From Phycisphaerales bacterium (lineage in GTDB: Bacteria; Planctomycetota; Phycisphaerae; UBA1845; UTPLA1), in the NCBI GenBank assembly GCA_020639075.1, contig JACKHI010000002.1, positions 806,001-870,000 on the forward strand: DNA of 64,000 nucleotides, written 5' to 3'. Below the pieces are notes generated by a model. The model saw only the letters and a program-made list of their open reading frames with translations. It made no database searches and was not told the DNA's origin. Position numbers and translations under genes: made by a program. Within the stretch, counting starts at the first letter, position 1; each line of letters opens with the position of its first letter. Shown here piece after piece: positions 46,457-54,621 of this stretch.

Positions 46457-46484
46457 TTGCCGTTGCGCCGCCTCGGCCTACAAT
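46457..46484 (+). promoter_or_regulatory. Likely promoter of lpxA
   Basis: TTGCCG (46457-46462) and TACAAT (46479-46484) are 16 bp apart, about 35 nt before the lpxA start. Confidence 0.45.
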
Positions 46485-46521
46485 CCTTATCCGTGTGAAC
46501 GAACCTGGCGAGGAGCGACGT

Positions 46522-47364
46522 ATGCCCATTCACGCGTCGGCAGTGATCGACAGCAAGGCGGAGATTGACGGATCCGCGGAGATCGGACCGTTCGTCATCA
46601 TCGACGGGCCCGTCCGGATTGGTCCGCGCGTCAGGATCTACCCCGGCGCCTATGTCAACGGCTGGACCGAGATTGACGAGGATTGTGAAATCCATCCCCA
46701 TGCCGTCGTCGGTCACTTACCCCAGGACTTTCACTTCCAGGGGGAGCGATCATTCTGCAAAGTCGGCGCCGGTACCATTGTCCGCGAACATGCAACGATC
46801 CATCGAGGCACGCAGCCCGAAAGCACGACAAAGCTCGGGAAGAACTGCTTCCTGCTCGCCAACGCTCACGTCGGTCACAACTGCGAACTCGGCGACAACG
46901 TCAAAGTGTACAATAATGCACTAGTGGCGGGCCACGCGATCGTCAACGACAACGTCATCATCAGCGCTGCCGGCATGGTGCATCAGTTCTGCCGCATCGG
47001 CGAAAATGCGTTCGTCGCCGCCGGCGCGAGGATCAAGCAGGACCTTCCGCCGTACATGATCGGGGCTTTCGAGTCGACCTGCGTCTCGTACAACGCCATC
47101 GGCCTGCGACGATCCGGGCTGTTTACGCCCGACGAGATCTCCGAAGTGCGTCGGGCGTTTCGCGCCCTTTATCGAACACGGCTCGCCTTCACGACTGCCG
47201 TCGAGCTGTTTCGCGAATCTGTGACGCAGCGGACGGGCCGACGAATCCTCGAGTTCATCGCGACGCCTTCACGTCTTGGCATCATCCGGGGCCGCAGAGG
47301 CGCGGACGATGCGGAATTTGCCGACGATGCTCAAACGAGTTGCGAAGGAGCGCCGGCCCAATAG
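46522..47364 (+). CDS. lpxA: Acyl-ACP:UDP-GlcNAc O-acyltransferase, first step of lipid A synthesis
   Basis: A 280-residue left-handed beta-helix enzyme. Hexapeptide repeats cover residues 1-190 (AEIDGSAEIGPFVIIDGPV and onward), with the catalytic His in LANAHVGHNCELGDN and the substrate region HRGTQPES. The C-terminal helical domain begins NAIGLRRSGLF. Length is close to the usual 260. It supports a lipopolysaccharide-bearing outer membrane. No lpxB, lpxD or fabZ lies beside it. GAGGAG is 7 nt before ATG 46522. Confidence 0.95.
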   Translation: MPIHASAVIDSKAEIDGSAEIGPFVIIDGPVRIGPRVRIYPGAYVNGWTEIDEDCEIHPHAVVGHLPQDFHFQGERSFCKVGAGTIVREHATIHRGTQPESTTKLGKNCFLLANAHVGHNCELGDNVKVYNNALVAGHAIVNDNVIISAAGMVHQFCRIGENAFVAAGARIKQDLPPYMIGAFESTCVSYNAIGLRRSGLFTPDEISEVRRAFRALYRTRLAFTTAVELFRESVTQRTGRRILEFIATPSRLGIIRGRRGADDAEFADDAQTSCEGAPAQ

Positions 47365-47421
47365 CGCGGCGCCGCGAGACGGGAGAACTGAACCGGTCAT
47401 CAGGGATGAGTCGTCCGTAAT

Positions 47422-48759
47422 ATGCAAATGTCGTTGTTAACGCATCTTCTGGGGCCACGTAGTGCATTCGACGGTGGTCTCTACCTGCCCGACCGCAAAG
47501 CCGGTCTCGCCCGTCGACCGATCCAGACGCTTCATCCCGAAGGTCCGCTGCACGTTCCTCTGACCGTTCGGCGGGATCTGACGACGGAGCCCGTCGTCCG
47601 CAAAGGCGATCGCGTCGTCCTGGGCCAGGCGCTCTCCCGCGCGACGAACGATCAGGCCGTCGGCGTGCACGCACCATGCGCCGGCGAGATTCTCTCTCTG
47701 GAACGCGTCTGGACGGTAGAAGACGGCTTCCTTCCCGGCGCCGTGCTCGTGCCGGACGGGTCAAGCGACAAAGTCCCGCAGCATCAGGGTTGGGACGACG
47801 AGTCGATTATCGTACAGCTCGCGGAATGCGGCGTCGTCTGCGATATGCCCCGGGCGCCGCTCCACGTCGTCATGAGAGACGCCATCGCCGCAGGCGTCAC
47901 CGACCTGATCGTCAACGCAATGGAAACGGAGCCGTATCTGACGGCGGATCTGCGGACGCTCGTCGAGTATCCCGGCCGCATGATCGATGCCACATGCGAA
48001 CTCGCCGACGCGCTGGGTGTTTCACGCGCCATTCTCGCCGTCCCGTTTCGACATCGACGCGTCGTGCGCCGGTTGCAGAGCGAGGCCGCCGGGCGGTATG
48101 TCGAAATCGTGGCACTGTCGAATCCGTACCCGCAATGTCATCCCGTCATGCTCGTCAAGGCGATTCTCGATCGAGAAGTTGCGCCAGGTGCGTCGATTCT
48201 CTCGGAAGACGCCGTCGTTCTGCCGTTGGCGACAGTCCGCCGCGCCTCGGATGCGATCTTGAGCGACTTGCCCACGACACATGCATTGATGACCGTCGCG
48301 GGCGATGCAGTCGAACACGCGGGGACCTATCGCGTGCCCGTCGGGACGCCGCTCGCCCGTCTCGCAAAACGCGTCGGAATGCTCGCGCCCGCCGCCCAGG
48401 CCGTCTATGGCGGACCATTGACCGGCAGCGCGTTCGGGTACGAAGACGCCGTCGTCACACACGACTCGAAAGCGCTTCTGTTGTTCGGCCGCGCCGACGT
48501 ATCACGGCCGGTTCCCTGCGTCCGCTGCGGCTGGTGTATTGAGGATTGTCCCGTTGGCATCGACCCGCCTGCGCTGATGCGTCTGGAAACTGAAGCGACG
48601 TGTTCCGAACCGAAACGCATCGCACTGCGTGCGTGCATCGAATGCGGACTGTGCAGCCACGTATGTCCCTCGCGATTGCCGCTGTCCGAGACCATCATCC
48701 GCAATCGAATTCGGTTTGCGGGGACGGAGTCGGCGCCGGAAGGGGGGACGCGACATTGA
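47422..48759 (+). CDS. rnfC: Rnf electron transport complex subunit C
   Basis: A 445-residue soluble subunit of the Rnf complex, which couples ferredoxin/NAD electron transfer to ion transport at the membrane. It has the N-terminal GGLYLPDRKA, the Rossmann-like NAD region, and two 4Fe-4S sites, CVRCGWCIEDCP and CIECGLCSHVCP. Start is ATG 47422; ATG 47428 is an alternative. It is followed with a 4-bp overlap by rnfD. Confidence 0.94.
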   Translation: MQMSLLTHLLGPRSAFDGGLYLPDRKAGLARRPIQTLHPEGPLHVPLTVRRDLTTEPVVRKGDRVVLGQALSRATNDQAVGVHAPCAGEILSLERVWTVEDGFLPGAVLVPDGSSDKVPQHQGWDDESIIVQLAECGVVCDMPRAPLHVVMRDAIAAGVTDLIVNAMETEPYLTADLRTLVEYPGRMIDATCELADALGVSRAILAVPFRHRRVVRRLQSEAAGRYVEIVALSNPYPQCHPVMLVKAILDREVAPGASILSEDAVVLPLATVRRASDAILSDLPTTHALMTVAGDAVEHAGTYRVPVGTPLARLAKRVGMLAPAAQAVYGGPLTGSAFGYEDAVVTHDSKALLLFGRADVSRPVPCVRCGWCIEDCPVGIDPPALMRLETEATCSEPKRIALRACIECGLCSHVCPSRLPLSETIIRNRIRFAGTESAPEGGTRH

Positions 48760-49937
48760 CCGCCGGCGCGCCCTGGCTTTTGTCTCCCTCCGCGTTGCGC
48801 GGCGAACCGCCTCATCGACGCGGCATCAGTACGCATCGACACATTCTCCGTACGTGGATTGCCGCCGCCGCTGTCGTCGGTTTCGTCGGCTGCGCGCTCT
48901 TCGGCATTGACGCGCTGCGCGTCATCATCGTGACGCTGATCTTCACATTCGGCGTCGACCTGATGTTCGTCGTTTCGCTGCGCCGCGCATCGAGCGGCCG
49001 ACTTTCGCGGACATTCCTCATTGGCGTCCTTGCAGGACTGACGCTCCCCGCCGATGTGGATTGGCATGTCGCGGCCATTTGCGGCACCGTCTCGGCCGCC
49101 GTGGGCAACGTCATCTTCGGCGGCTGGCTCCATCCGGCGCTCGTCGGACGCGTCTTTGTGCAGTTTCTGTTCTGGGAGAAGCTTTCCCTCGCAGGCGCGA
49201 CAGTCGCGCTGGGGCCGGTCCTGTCGGCCGCAAATCTCTTCGTTGGGGATCTCAATCAAGCCGTCCGCGTCGAACACTACCAGGGGTGGCTGGAGACAAC
49301 GCCGCCGCCGCCGGCCGACGCCCTGGAGCTTACGCCGCCGCTCTGGTCGTTGCGCCAGTTTGCACAGGGACAGATTCCCGCCGATGGCCGCCTGATCTTC
49401 GAGCCGCTGTTGCGCGATTCACTGCCGCCCTGGATCGACACGCTGATCGGCGCAGTCCCCGGCGGCATCGGGGAAACCTCGACGCTGGCAATCGTCGTCG
49501 TCGGTTTCTTCCTGATCTATCGCGGATACTTGAGATGGCAGTTACCTGTCGCCGTCCTGACGTCCGCATTCGTTGCGGCATCGATCTTACCGATCGAGTC
49601 AGGCGGGGATTATGTCTGGTTCCCCGTTTTCGCGATTGAGGGCGGCAGGGCGGTCGGACTCGCTTACGTTCTCTACCACCTGACGGCCGGCCAACTTATG
49701 CTCGGCGCGTTCCTTCTCGCGGGTGACGTCGTCTCATCGCCCATGAGAGCTCATGGCCAGGTTGTCTACGGCATCGGCATCGGTGTCCTGACGATTTTCA
49801 TGCGGCTCTACGGCGTCCTCGAATGCGAATGCTATTGGGCCATCCTCATCATGAACGTCCTCGTCGGCACCATCGATCGCTTCACAAGCCGACGGATCCT
49901 CGGAACCGCCCCGGCCGACGACTCTGTCGCCGCATGA
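48756..49937 (+). CDS. rnfD: Rnf electron transport complex subunit D
   Basis: A 393-residue membrane subunit that carries covalent FMN. About ten helices are seen, and the flavin-attachment threonine lies in GIGETSTLAIVVVG, with the adjacent FLIYRGYLRWQLP. The start is TTG 48756, overlapping the rnfC stop (TTGA), with a G-rich Shine-Dalgarno (AAGGGGGG) just before. This extends the protein to the usual N-terminus. After the stop there is no rnfG, rnfE, rnfA or rnfB in the window. Confidence 0.93.
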   Translation: MTAGAPWLLSPSALRGEPPHRRGISTHRHILRTWIAAAAVVGFVGCALFGIDALRVIIVTLIFTFGVDLMFVVSLRRASSGRLSRTFLIGVLAGLTLPADVDWHVAAICGTVSAAVGNVIFGGWLHPALVGRVFVQFLFWEKLSLAGATVALGPVLSAANLFVGDLNQAVRVEHYQGWLETTPPPPADALELTPPLWSLRQFAQGQIPADGRLIFEPLLRDSLPPWIDTLIGAVPGGIGETSTLAIVVVGFFLIYRGYLRWQLPVAVLTSAFVAASILPIESGGDYVWFPVFAIEGGRAVGLAYVLYHLTAGQLMLGAFLLAGDVVSSPMRAHGQVVYGIGIGVLTIFMRLYGVLECECYWAILIMNVLVGTIDRFTSRRILGTAPADDSVAA

Positions 49938-50040
49938 CATGGGTTGGTACGCCGCGCGTATTTGCCGGGACGTTTGATGGCGCCTTCCGATGCGGAGGCC
50001 GCCTTCAACAGACTGCCGTCCAATGGTTGTACACCATAAT

Positions 50041-50134
50041 CGTCCCGGCAGGGACGACATGAAAATAGCTCAGCCTCTTCAAGGCAGGGCTGCGATTGAC
50101 GTCCGTAGCCACATTGCCGTCCAGTAGGGACGGC
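50041..50134. repeat. Three tandem hairpin-forming units
   Basis: CGTCCC-GGCA-GGGACG (50041-50056), AGCTCAGCCT with an imperfect inverted copy (50067-50091, loop CTTCA) and GCCGTCC-AGTAG-GGACGGC (50116-50134) lie in a row. Related fragments are at about 49970 and 50015 (CTGCCGTCCA). No T-run follows, so they are not a terminator. The rest of the 49938-50373 gap contains no supported gene. Confidence 0.5.
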
Positions 50135-50373
50135 GCGACGTCGCTGACCACACGGAGCGCCGGGGACGCGGAATGCGACAGAATCCTCCGTATCTTGACG
50201 ATGCGCCACGATCGACGCCCGACGGAATAATCCCGGGCTGCTAAGGGTTTAAGGGGGCGGAAGAGGATTGCGTCGGCATTTGGGCTTCCATCGTCCAATT
50301 GGACATCTCGCCTCGTTCGACTCGATGCCGCTGCAAAGTCGCCATCCAATCAGGTAGAAGGGAAGTCAGGGGT

Positions 50374-51426
50374 ATGATCAAACATCGTTATTGCGTGATC
50401 ATTCTGTTCGTGATCGTCCGCAATCTCCAGGCGCAGCTCCCCGGCGATCTCAATGCCGACTGCGCCGTTACGATCGAGGATGTTGCGCCGTTTGTCTCCG
50501 TCCTGATCGGCGCCGATACGGATCCGTCCCGGATCGACGCGTCAGACGTTGACAGCAATAACATCGTCGACGCGCGCGACATCCCCGGTTTCATCAGCCA
50601 GCTGTTTGACGCCGCCGAGTGTGCGAATTGTCAGACGCTCGCCAGCGGCTTTGCAGGCGGTGACGGTTCGATGGCGGACCCGTATCAAATCTGCAATGCC
50701 GCACAGCTTCAATTGGCAGGAAGTCATCTCAATGACAGTTTTGTTTTGACCGCCGATATCGATCTCGCGGGCGTCGCATTCACGCCAATCGGGCATACAA
50801 CGTTTGGCGACAACACCGTCCACTATGACGCATTCTTCGACGGCGCCGGACATCGCGTCAGGAATCTGTCGATCCAACTTCCGGGAACCGATGTCCTGGG
50901 GCTTTTCGGTAAGCTCGGTCCGAACGCGATCGTTCAGGACCTGGGCATCGAAAATGTGAACATCCGGGGCAACCTCTGCGTCGGTGGGTTTGCGGCGGAA
51001 AACAACGGCATCGTCCGTCGTTGCTATTCGACGGGCGCTGTCACCGGATCCACCTATGTCGGCGGTATGATCGGCGACAATCGCACGATCATGACCGACT
51101 GCTATTCGAGAGCATCGGCGACCGGCACGTCGAGCGTCGGCGGCTTTGCAGGCGTCTCATTCATTAATCCGACCTATACGCGCTGCTACGCGACGGGGCA
51201 TGTCAGCGGCAGTGCGAATCTCGGCGGTCTCATCGGTCGCCTCCTCGGATCGCAGACCGTGACGGATTGCTACTGGGATTCGCAGACGACGGGAGTGGCC
51301 GCGAGTGCCGGCGGTTCGCCCAGGACGACGGCCCAGATGCACCAGCAGGCGACGTTCGTCGGCTGGGATTTCATCACGACGTGGACGCCGCCCGGCAGCG
51401 ACTACCCGACGTTTACCTGGCAATGA
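50374..51426 (+). CDS. Exported protein with N-terminal dockerin and GLUG-type repeats
   Basis: A 350-residue surface protein. A short signal peptide (KHRYCVIILFVIVRNLQAQ) leads directly into a dockerin pair, PGDLNADCAVTIEDVAPF and ASDVDSNNIVDARDIPGF. The rest is a beta-helix of GLUG-like repeats: FGKLGPNAIVQDLGIENV, VGGFAAENNGIVRRCYSTG, VGGMIGDNRTIMTDCYSRA, VGGFAGVSF, LGGLIGRLLGSQTVTDCYW. Such repeats occur in bacterial adhesins and secreted proteases. The N-terminal placement of the dockerin differs from the other two dockerin proteins here. Start ATG 50374 fits the signal peptide. Confidence 0.87.
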   Translation: MIKHRYCVIILFVIVRNLQAQLPGDLNADCAVTIEDVAPFVSVLIGADTDPSRIDASDVDSNNIVDARDIPGFISQLFDAAECANCQTLASGFAGGDGSMADPYQICNAAQLQLAGSHLNDSFVLTADIDLAGVAFTPIGHTTFGDNTVHYDAFFDGAGHRVRNLSIQLPGTDVLGLFGKLGPNAIVQDLGIENVNIRGNLCVGGFAAENNGIVRRCYSTGAVTGSTYVGGMIGDNRTIMTDCYSRASATGTSSVGGFAGVSFINPTYTRCYATGHVSGSANLGGLIGRLLGSQTVTDCYWDSQTTGVAASAGGSPRTTAQMHQQATFVGWDFITTWTPPGSDYPTFTWQ

Positions 51427-51448
51427 TCGTCGCGTCGCGACAAGCTCC

Positions 51449-52606
51449 TCATCCCGCTGTATCTGTGCCGGCCGAACCGGACGGGGCGGATGCGGCGATC
51501 TGGCTTGTTCGCGCCCGCATGCAAAGCGAGACGAGTTTCTGAATCTCCCCGCGAACGGCGCTTAACGGTTCGCCCGCGATGATCCTGCTTTCTATGGTGG
51601 CCGAGATTTCCGAGAAGGCCGCGAACCCACAGGATCCCGAAATCGATTTCAGCGATCGAAGCGCGCATTCGGTCGCTTCGGCATTATTCGTCGCCAACGC
51701 GCTCGTGATCGCGCTGATGCGATTCGGCAGGTCCTTGACGTACATCGCCACGACTTCGCGCATCGAAGCGACATGTTCGAACTCGCTGAAGATCGGCTCG
51801 CCTTGCAGGCTGCGTATAGCGTCTTCCAGATCGCTTCGCTTGTACGGCTTGCTGATGTACCCGTCGCACCCTGCTTCGAGGCACTTCGCCTTGTATTCTG
51901 GCCGTGTCATGCCCGTCGCGGCCACGATCCGTCCTGTATATCCGGCTTCACGTAGCGTCCGTGTCGCGGTAATGCCGTCCATTTCGGGCATTTCAACATC
52001 CATGAAGACGATGTCGTAAATCCCTGCCTGGGCCATTTCGACGGCCTTCTTGCCGTTCGTCGCCAGTTCCACGTGTGCGTTGAGTTCCCCGAGCAACTGC
52101 TTGACCAGATGTTGAAACAGCGCGTCGTCTTCCGCTACGAGTACGCGAGGCTGTGCCGCCTTGGCGGCGTACATCGCCGGGTCGATTGGTTCGTTCAGCT
52201 CAAGATCGACTTCGTGGATATTCGCCTCGACATGGCGACAATCATGTACGATACCAACATGATCCGTCCACGCGCCATAGAGCGTGGTCAGTCGAACGGA
52301 GATCGGCGTGTTTGCATGCACGAATCCGCCGAACAGGAAGCTGATCATCTTGGATCCCAGAGTCCTCGGGGCGATCAGATACGCCTGCGATCGGTTATCG
52401 CGCGTATTCGTCAGTCGCAGGACTGCGGGTTTCCGATAAGAAAAACGCGGCGACTTCAGCCGTCCGTCGTCGGTCCTCTCCGTCTGCTTGTCAAGCTCGT
52501 CGAGAAGGCGATTGATCTGCGGCGCCTGGCTGCGAAAGGTCCGGATCAACTCCTGCGCGTCAGGCTTATGGACATCCTCATGATTGGTGACCCGGCTGTT
52601 CGGCAT
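51449..52606 (-). CDS. PilZ-like, receiver and degenerate HPt response regulator
   Basis: A 385-residue cytoplasmic signalling protein. Residues about 45-140 look like a PilZ-type domain (RFSYRKPAVLRL, then beta strands), which in other proteins binds cyclic di-GMP; assignment is tentative. Residues 153-268 are a receiver domain: acidic pocket AEDD, phosphoacceptor D203 (FMDVEMPEMDG), T231 and K253 (ISKPYK). Residues about 285-370 look like a histidine phosphotransfer domain, but the sequence is LRSLKSISGSCGF where HxLKG is expected, so the phosphohistidine is an arginine. GGAGG is 7 nt before ATG 52606. No kinase is adjacent. Confidence 0.85.
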   Translation of the reverse strand: MPNSRVTNHEDVHKPDAQELIRTFRSQAPQINRLLDELDKQTERTDDGRLKSPRFSYRKPAVLRLTNTRDNRSQAYLIAPRTLGSKMISFLFGGFVHANTPISVRLTTLYGAWTDHVGIVHDCRHVEANIHEVDLELNEPIDPAMYAAKAAQPRVLVAEDDALFQHLVKQLLGELNAHVELATNGKKAVEMAQAGIYDIVFMDVEMPEMDGITATRTLREAGYTGRIVAATGMTRPEYKAKCLEAGCDGYISKPYKRSDLEDAIRSLQGEPIFSEFEHVASMREVVAMYVKDLPNRISAITSALATNNAEATECALRSLKSISGSCGFAAFSEISATIESRIIAGEPLSAVRGEIQKLVSLCMRARTSQIAASAPSGSAGTDTAG

Positions 52607-52972
52607 TCGTGAGCCTCCAGTAGGCTAATAGGCGCACTATCACAATCTTGCCGCCCAATTACGGCATGCTCATCGGACAAATATATGATCCACAAGTGAT
52701 CGAATCGGCCGCGTCGTGACGCAAGTGAAACTGGGAAAGTCCGGAAGGCCCTTATTTCCGCGAGTTTCCCATCGCGATGCCAGACATGTGGCACTTTGGC
52801 AGGGCACGACGTTGCGAGATTCAGCGATGAGTTCTTGCCACACCTTCTGCGTAACTATACCGGGCGAACCAGCGGGAGGGCGCATTGGTGCCGAGCCGGA
52901 ACACCGGACAAGCCATGGTTATCAGAATGAGACGTGCGCTGCGGAAATGCCGATTGCTGCGGCCGACTCGGC

Positions 52973-53035
52973 GTATTTTGCACAATTTGCGCCGGTTTGC
53001 GCCCCTTTGCGGACGTTTGCACATGTTGTTTTTTC
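52973..53035 (-). repeat. GCAAA element phased every 10 bp (copy 2)
   Basis: TTTGC ends at 52990, 53000, 53010 and 53020, exactly 10 bp apart, plus one unit 9 bp away at 52981. On the minus strand this reads GCAAA four times in phase, preceded by a T/A run with CATGT and followed by CGAGTCG, as in copy 1. It lies in the 52607-53104 gap, which otherwise has no supported gene. Confidence 0.75.
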
Positions 53036-53104
53036 AGACAACAGCGGCGGCAATCGGCAGTGGCTCCGATCACACGCAACCTCGGCGGCGTTACTCGCAC
53101 GACA

Positions 53105-53665
53105 TCAGAGGTCGTCTTTGTCTGCGACGCGCAGAAACGACGGCGGGACCCGTTCCACCAACCAGACGTCATTGGGAGTCTTGAAGAACTTGAACGCGGC
53201 GTTGTGCATCGCCGCGGCGTCAACAAGCAAGACGACCGGCTTTCCATGCCGTTGCCCGACCTTGATTGCCGTCTCAAAGTGACTAGACAAATGAACATGC
53301 GTTCGCGACATTGCCCGCAGACCCTCGGCCAGGATTGTATCCAGCACACGCGTTGCCGTTCCGTGATACAACACCGCCGGCGGCTCGATCGGCGAGTAGT
53401 CGTACTCGACTATTACAGAATGACCCTGCTGCGCCCGAATCCGCAGCCCGTCCTCGCTGAACGCGAATCGCCGCTTGTCGTTCGTCGAAACGACATGACT
53501 GAGTTCCGCCGGCGTGATGGCCGTTCCATGTTCGCGTGCCGCCCGTATCAAGTCGTCGACGCCGACCCAACCGGCGGAGTCCAGCGAGATGCCGATCGCG
53601 TCCGGCTGATGCCGCAGCACCAGGCTCAGAAACTTGCTGATCCGCCTGGCTTCTTTCTCATTCAA
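53105..53665 (-). CDS. kptA: RNA 2'-phosphotransferase, Tpt1/KptA family
   Basis: A 186-residue NAD-dependent enzyme that in eukaryotes removes the 2'-phosphate left after tRNA splicing. Motifs present: KFLSLVLRHQPDAIGI, GWVGVDDLI, STNDKRRFAFSEDGLRIRA, LYHGTATRV and HVHLSSHFETA. Start is TTG 53665, which gives 186 residues like E. coli KptA (184) and has GGAG 10 nt upstream; ATG 53701 is an alternative. Bacterial KptA has no clear substrate, since these bacteria lack the splicing pathway. It is divergent from the UPF0173 gene. Confidence 0.93.
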   Translation of the reverse strand: MNEKEARRISKFLSLVLRHQPDAIGISLDSAGWVGVDDLIRAAREHGTAITPAELSHVVSTNDKRRFAFSEDGLRIRAQQGHSVIVEYDYSPIEPPAVLYHGTATRVLDTILAEGLRAMSRTHVHLSSHFETAIKVGQRHGKPVVLLVDAAAMHNAAFKFFKTPNDVWLVERVPPSFLRVADKDDL

Positions 53666-53824
53666 GACTTCAGATCTCCGTTCACGCCGCAAGAGACACA
53701 TCGAGTGAATTCTCACGAAGCAGAATCGCCCGAATTCTCCAACCGACTTTGCTCGCAATCCCGGCCTGTCGTAAATTATGATCTGAAATCGATCTCTTGA
53801 ACACGCCCGAAAGGAGTGATCCCA

Positions 53825-54499
53825 ATGTCTCTCAAAATCACATTCCTCGGACACGCCGGCTTCCTCTTTGATGACGGCAGGCACACTTGCGCCATCGACC
53901 CATGGCTCGACGGGAATCCCGTCGCAACAATTAAGGCCGCCGATCTGAAGACGCAGCACATCGTCGTCACTCACGGTCACGCGGACCACTTCGGTGACGT
54001 CGAACAGATCGCCAAAAACAACGGGGCGACGGTCTACGCAGCCTATGAAATCATAGAATTTCTCAACGAGAAGGGCTATGAGAAGGTCCAGCCCGGCAAC
54101 ACGGGCGGCAAGCTGAAGACCGACTTCGGCTTTGTCGCTTTCACGCAGGCCTTCCACTCATCGAGCATGGGGGGGCGCTACCTCGGTCAGCCCATGGGCG
54201 CCGTCATCAACATCGGCGGCACGACGATCTATCATTGCGGCGACACCGGCATCTTCGGCGACATGAAACTTATCGGCGAACTCTACAAGCCCGACATCGC
54301 ACTCATCCCCGTCGGCGATCGATTCACGATGGGCCCCGAGCACGGCAGGCGAGCAGCCGAAATGATCGGCGCGAAGATCGCCGTTCCGATTCACTACAAG
54401 ACGTTCCCCGGCATGCTCGCCGAAGACATCTCGGCGTTCAAGCCGGTCGGCATCGAAGTGAAGACCATGAACCCAGGAGAAACCTGGACGCGCGGATAA
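53825..54499 (+). CDS. UPF0173 family metal-dependent hydrolase
   Basis: A 224-residue MBL-fold protein of the UPF0173 family: FLGHAGFLF at the start, VVTHGHADHFGDV metal site, IYHCGDTGIFGD, GDRFTMGPE and PIHYKTFP. Length matches the family (about 225). The substrate is unknown. AAGGAG lies 8 nt before ATG 53825. Confidence 0.93.
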   Translation: MSLKITFLGHAGFLFDDGRHTCAIDPWLDGNPVATIKAADLKTQHIVVTHGHADHFGDVEQIAKNNGATVYAAYEIIEFLNEKGYEKVQPGNTGGKLKTDFGFVAFTQAFHSSSMGGRYLGQPMGAVINIGGTTIYHCGDTGIFGDMKLIGELYKPDIALIPVGDRFTMGPEHGRRAAEMIGAKIAVPIHYKTFPGMLAEDISAFKPVGIEVKTMNPGETWTRG

Positions 54500-54535
54500 A
54501 CCTAAACCTCAAAATCCGTTCAGAGCCGCGACGCC

Positions 54536-54574
54536 CGTTCCGAACCGCGACCGTAAGGGAGTCGGTCGCGCGAA
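54536..54574 (-). repeat. REP-like element, copy C
   Basis: On the minus strand it reads GCGACCG, ACTCCCTTA, CGGTCGC, then GGTTCGGAAC. It is nearly identical to copy B at 4421-4458. It sits between the UPF0173 gene and the 3' end of the giant gene, which converge here. Confidence 0.65.
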
Positions 54575-54621
54575 GCCGAGGCATCAGCACAACGCCGATG
54601 CCGCGAGCAATGCTCCGCCGC

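Noticed and set aside
50041..50134. CRISPR array
   Set aside because: Units are different hairpins of unequal length with no constant repeat or spacer size, and no cas genes are near.
52716..53282. 188-codon open frame over the phased repeat
   Set aside because: No start signals; it overlaps the kptA gene on the other strand and part of its sequence is just the repeat read in frame.
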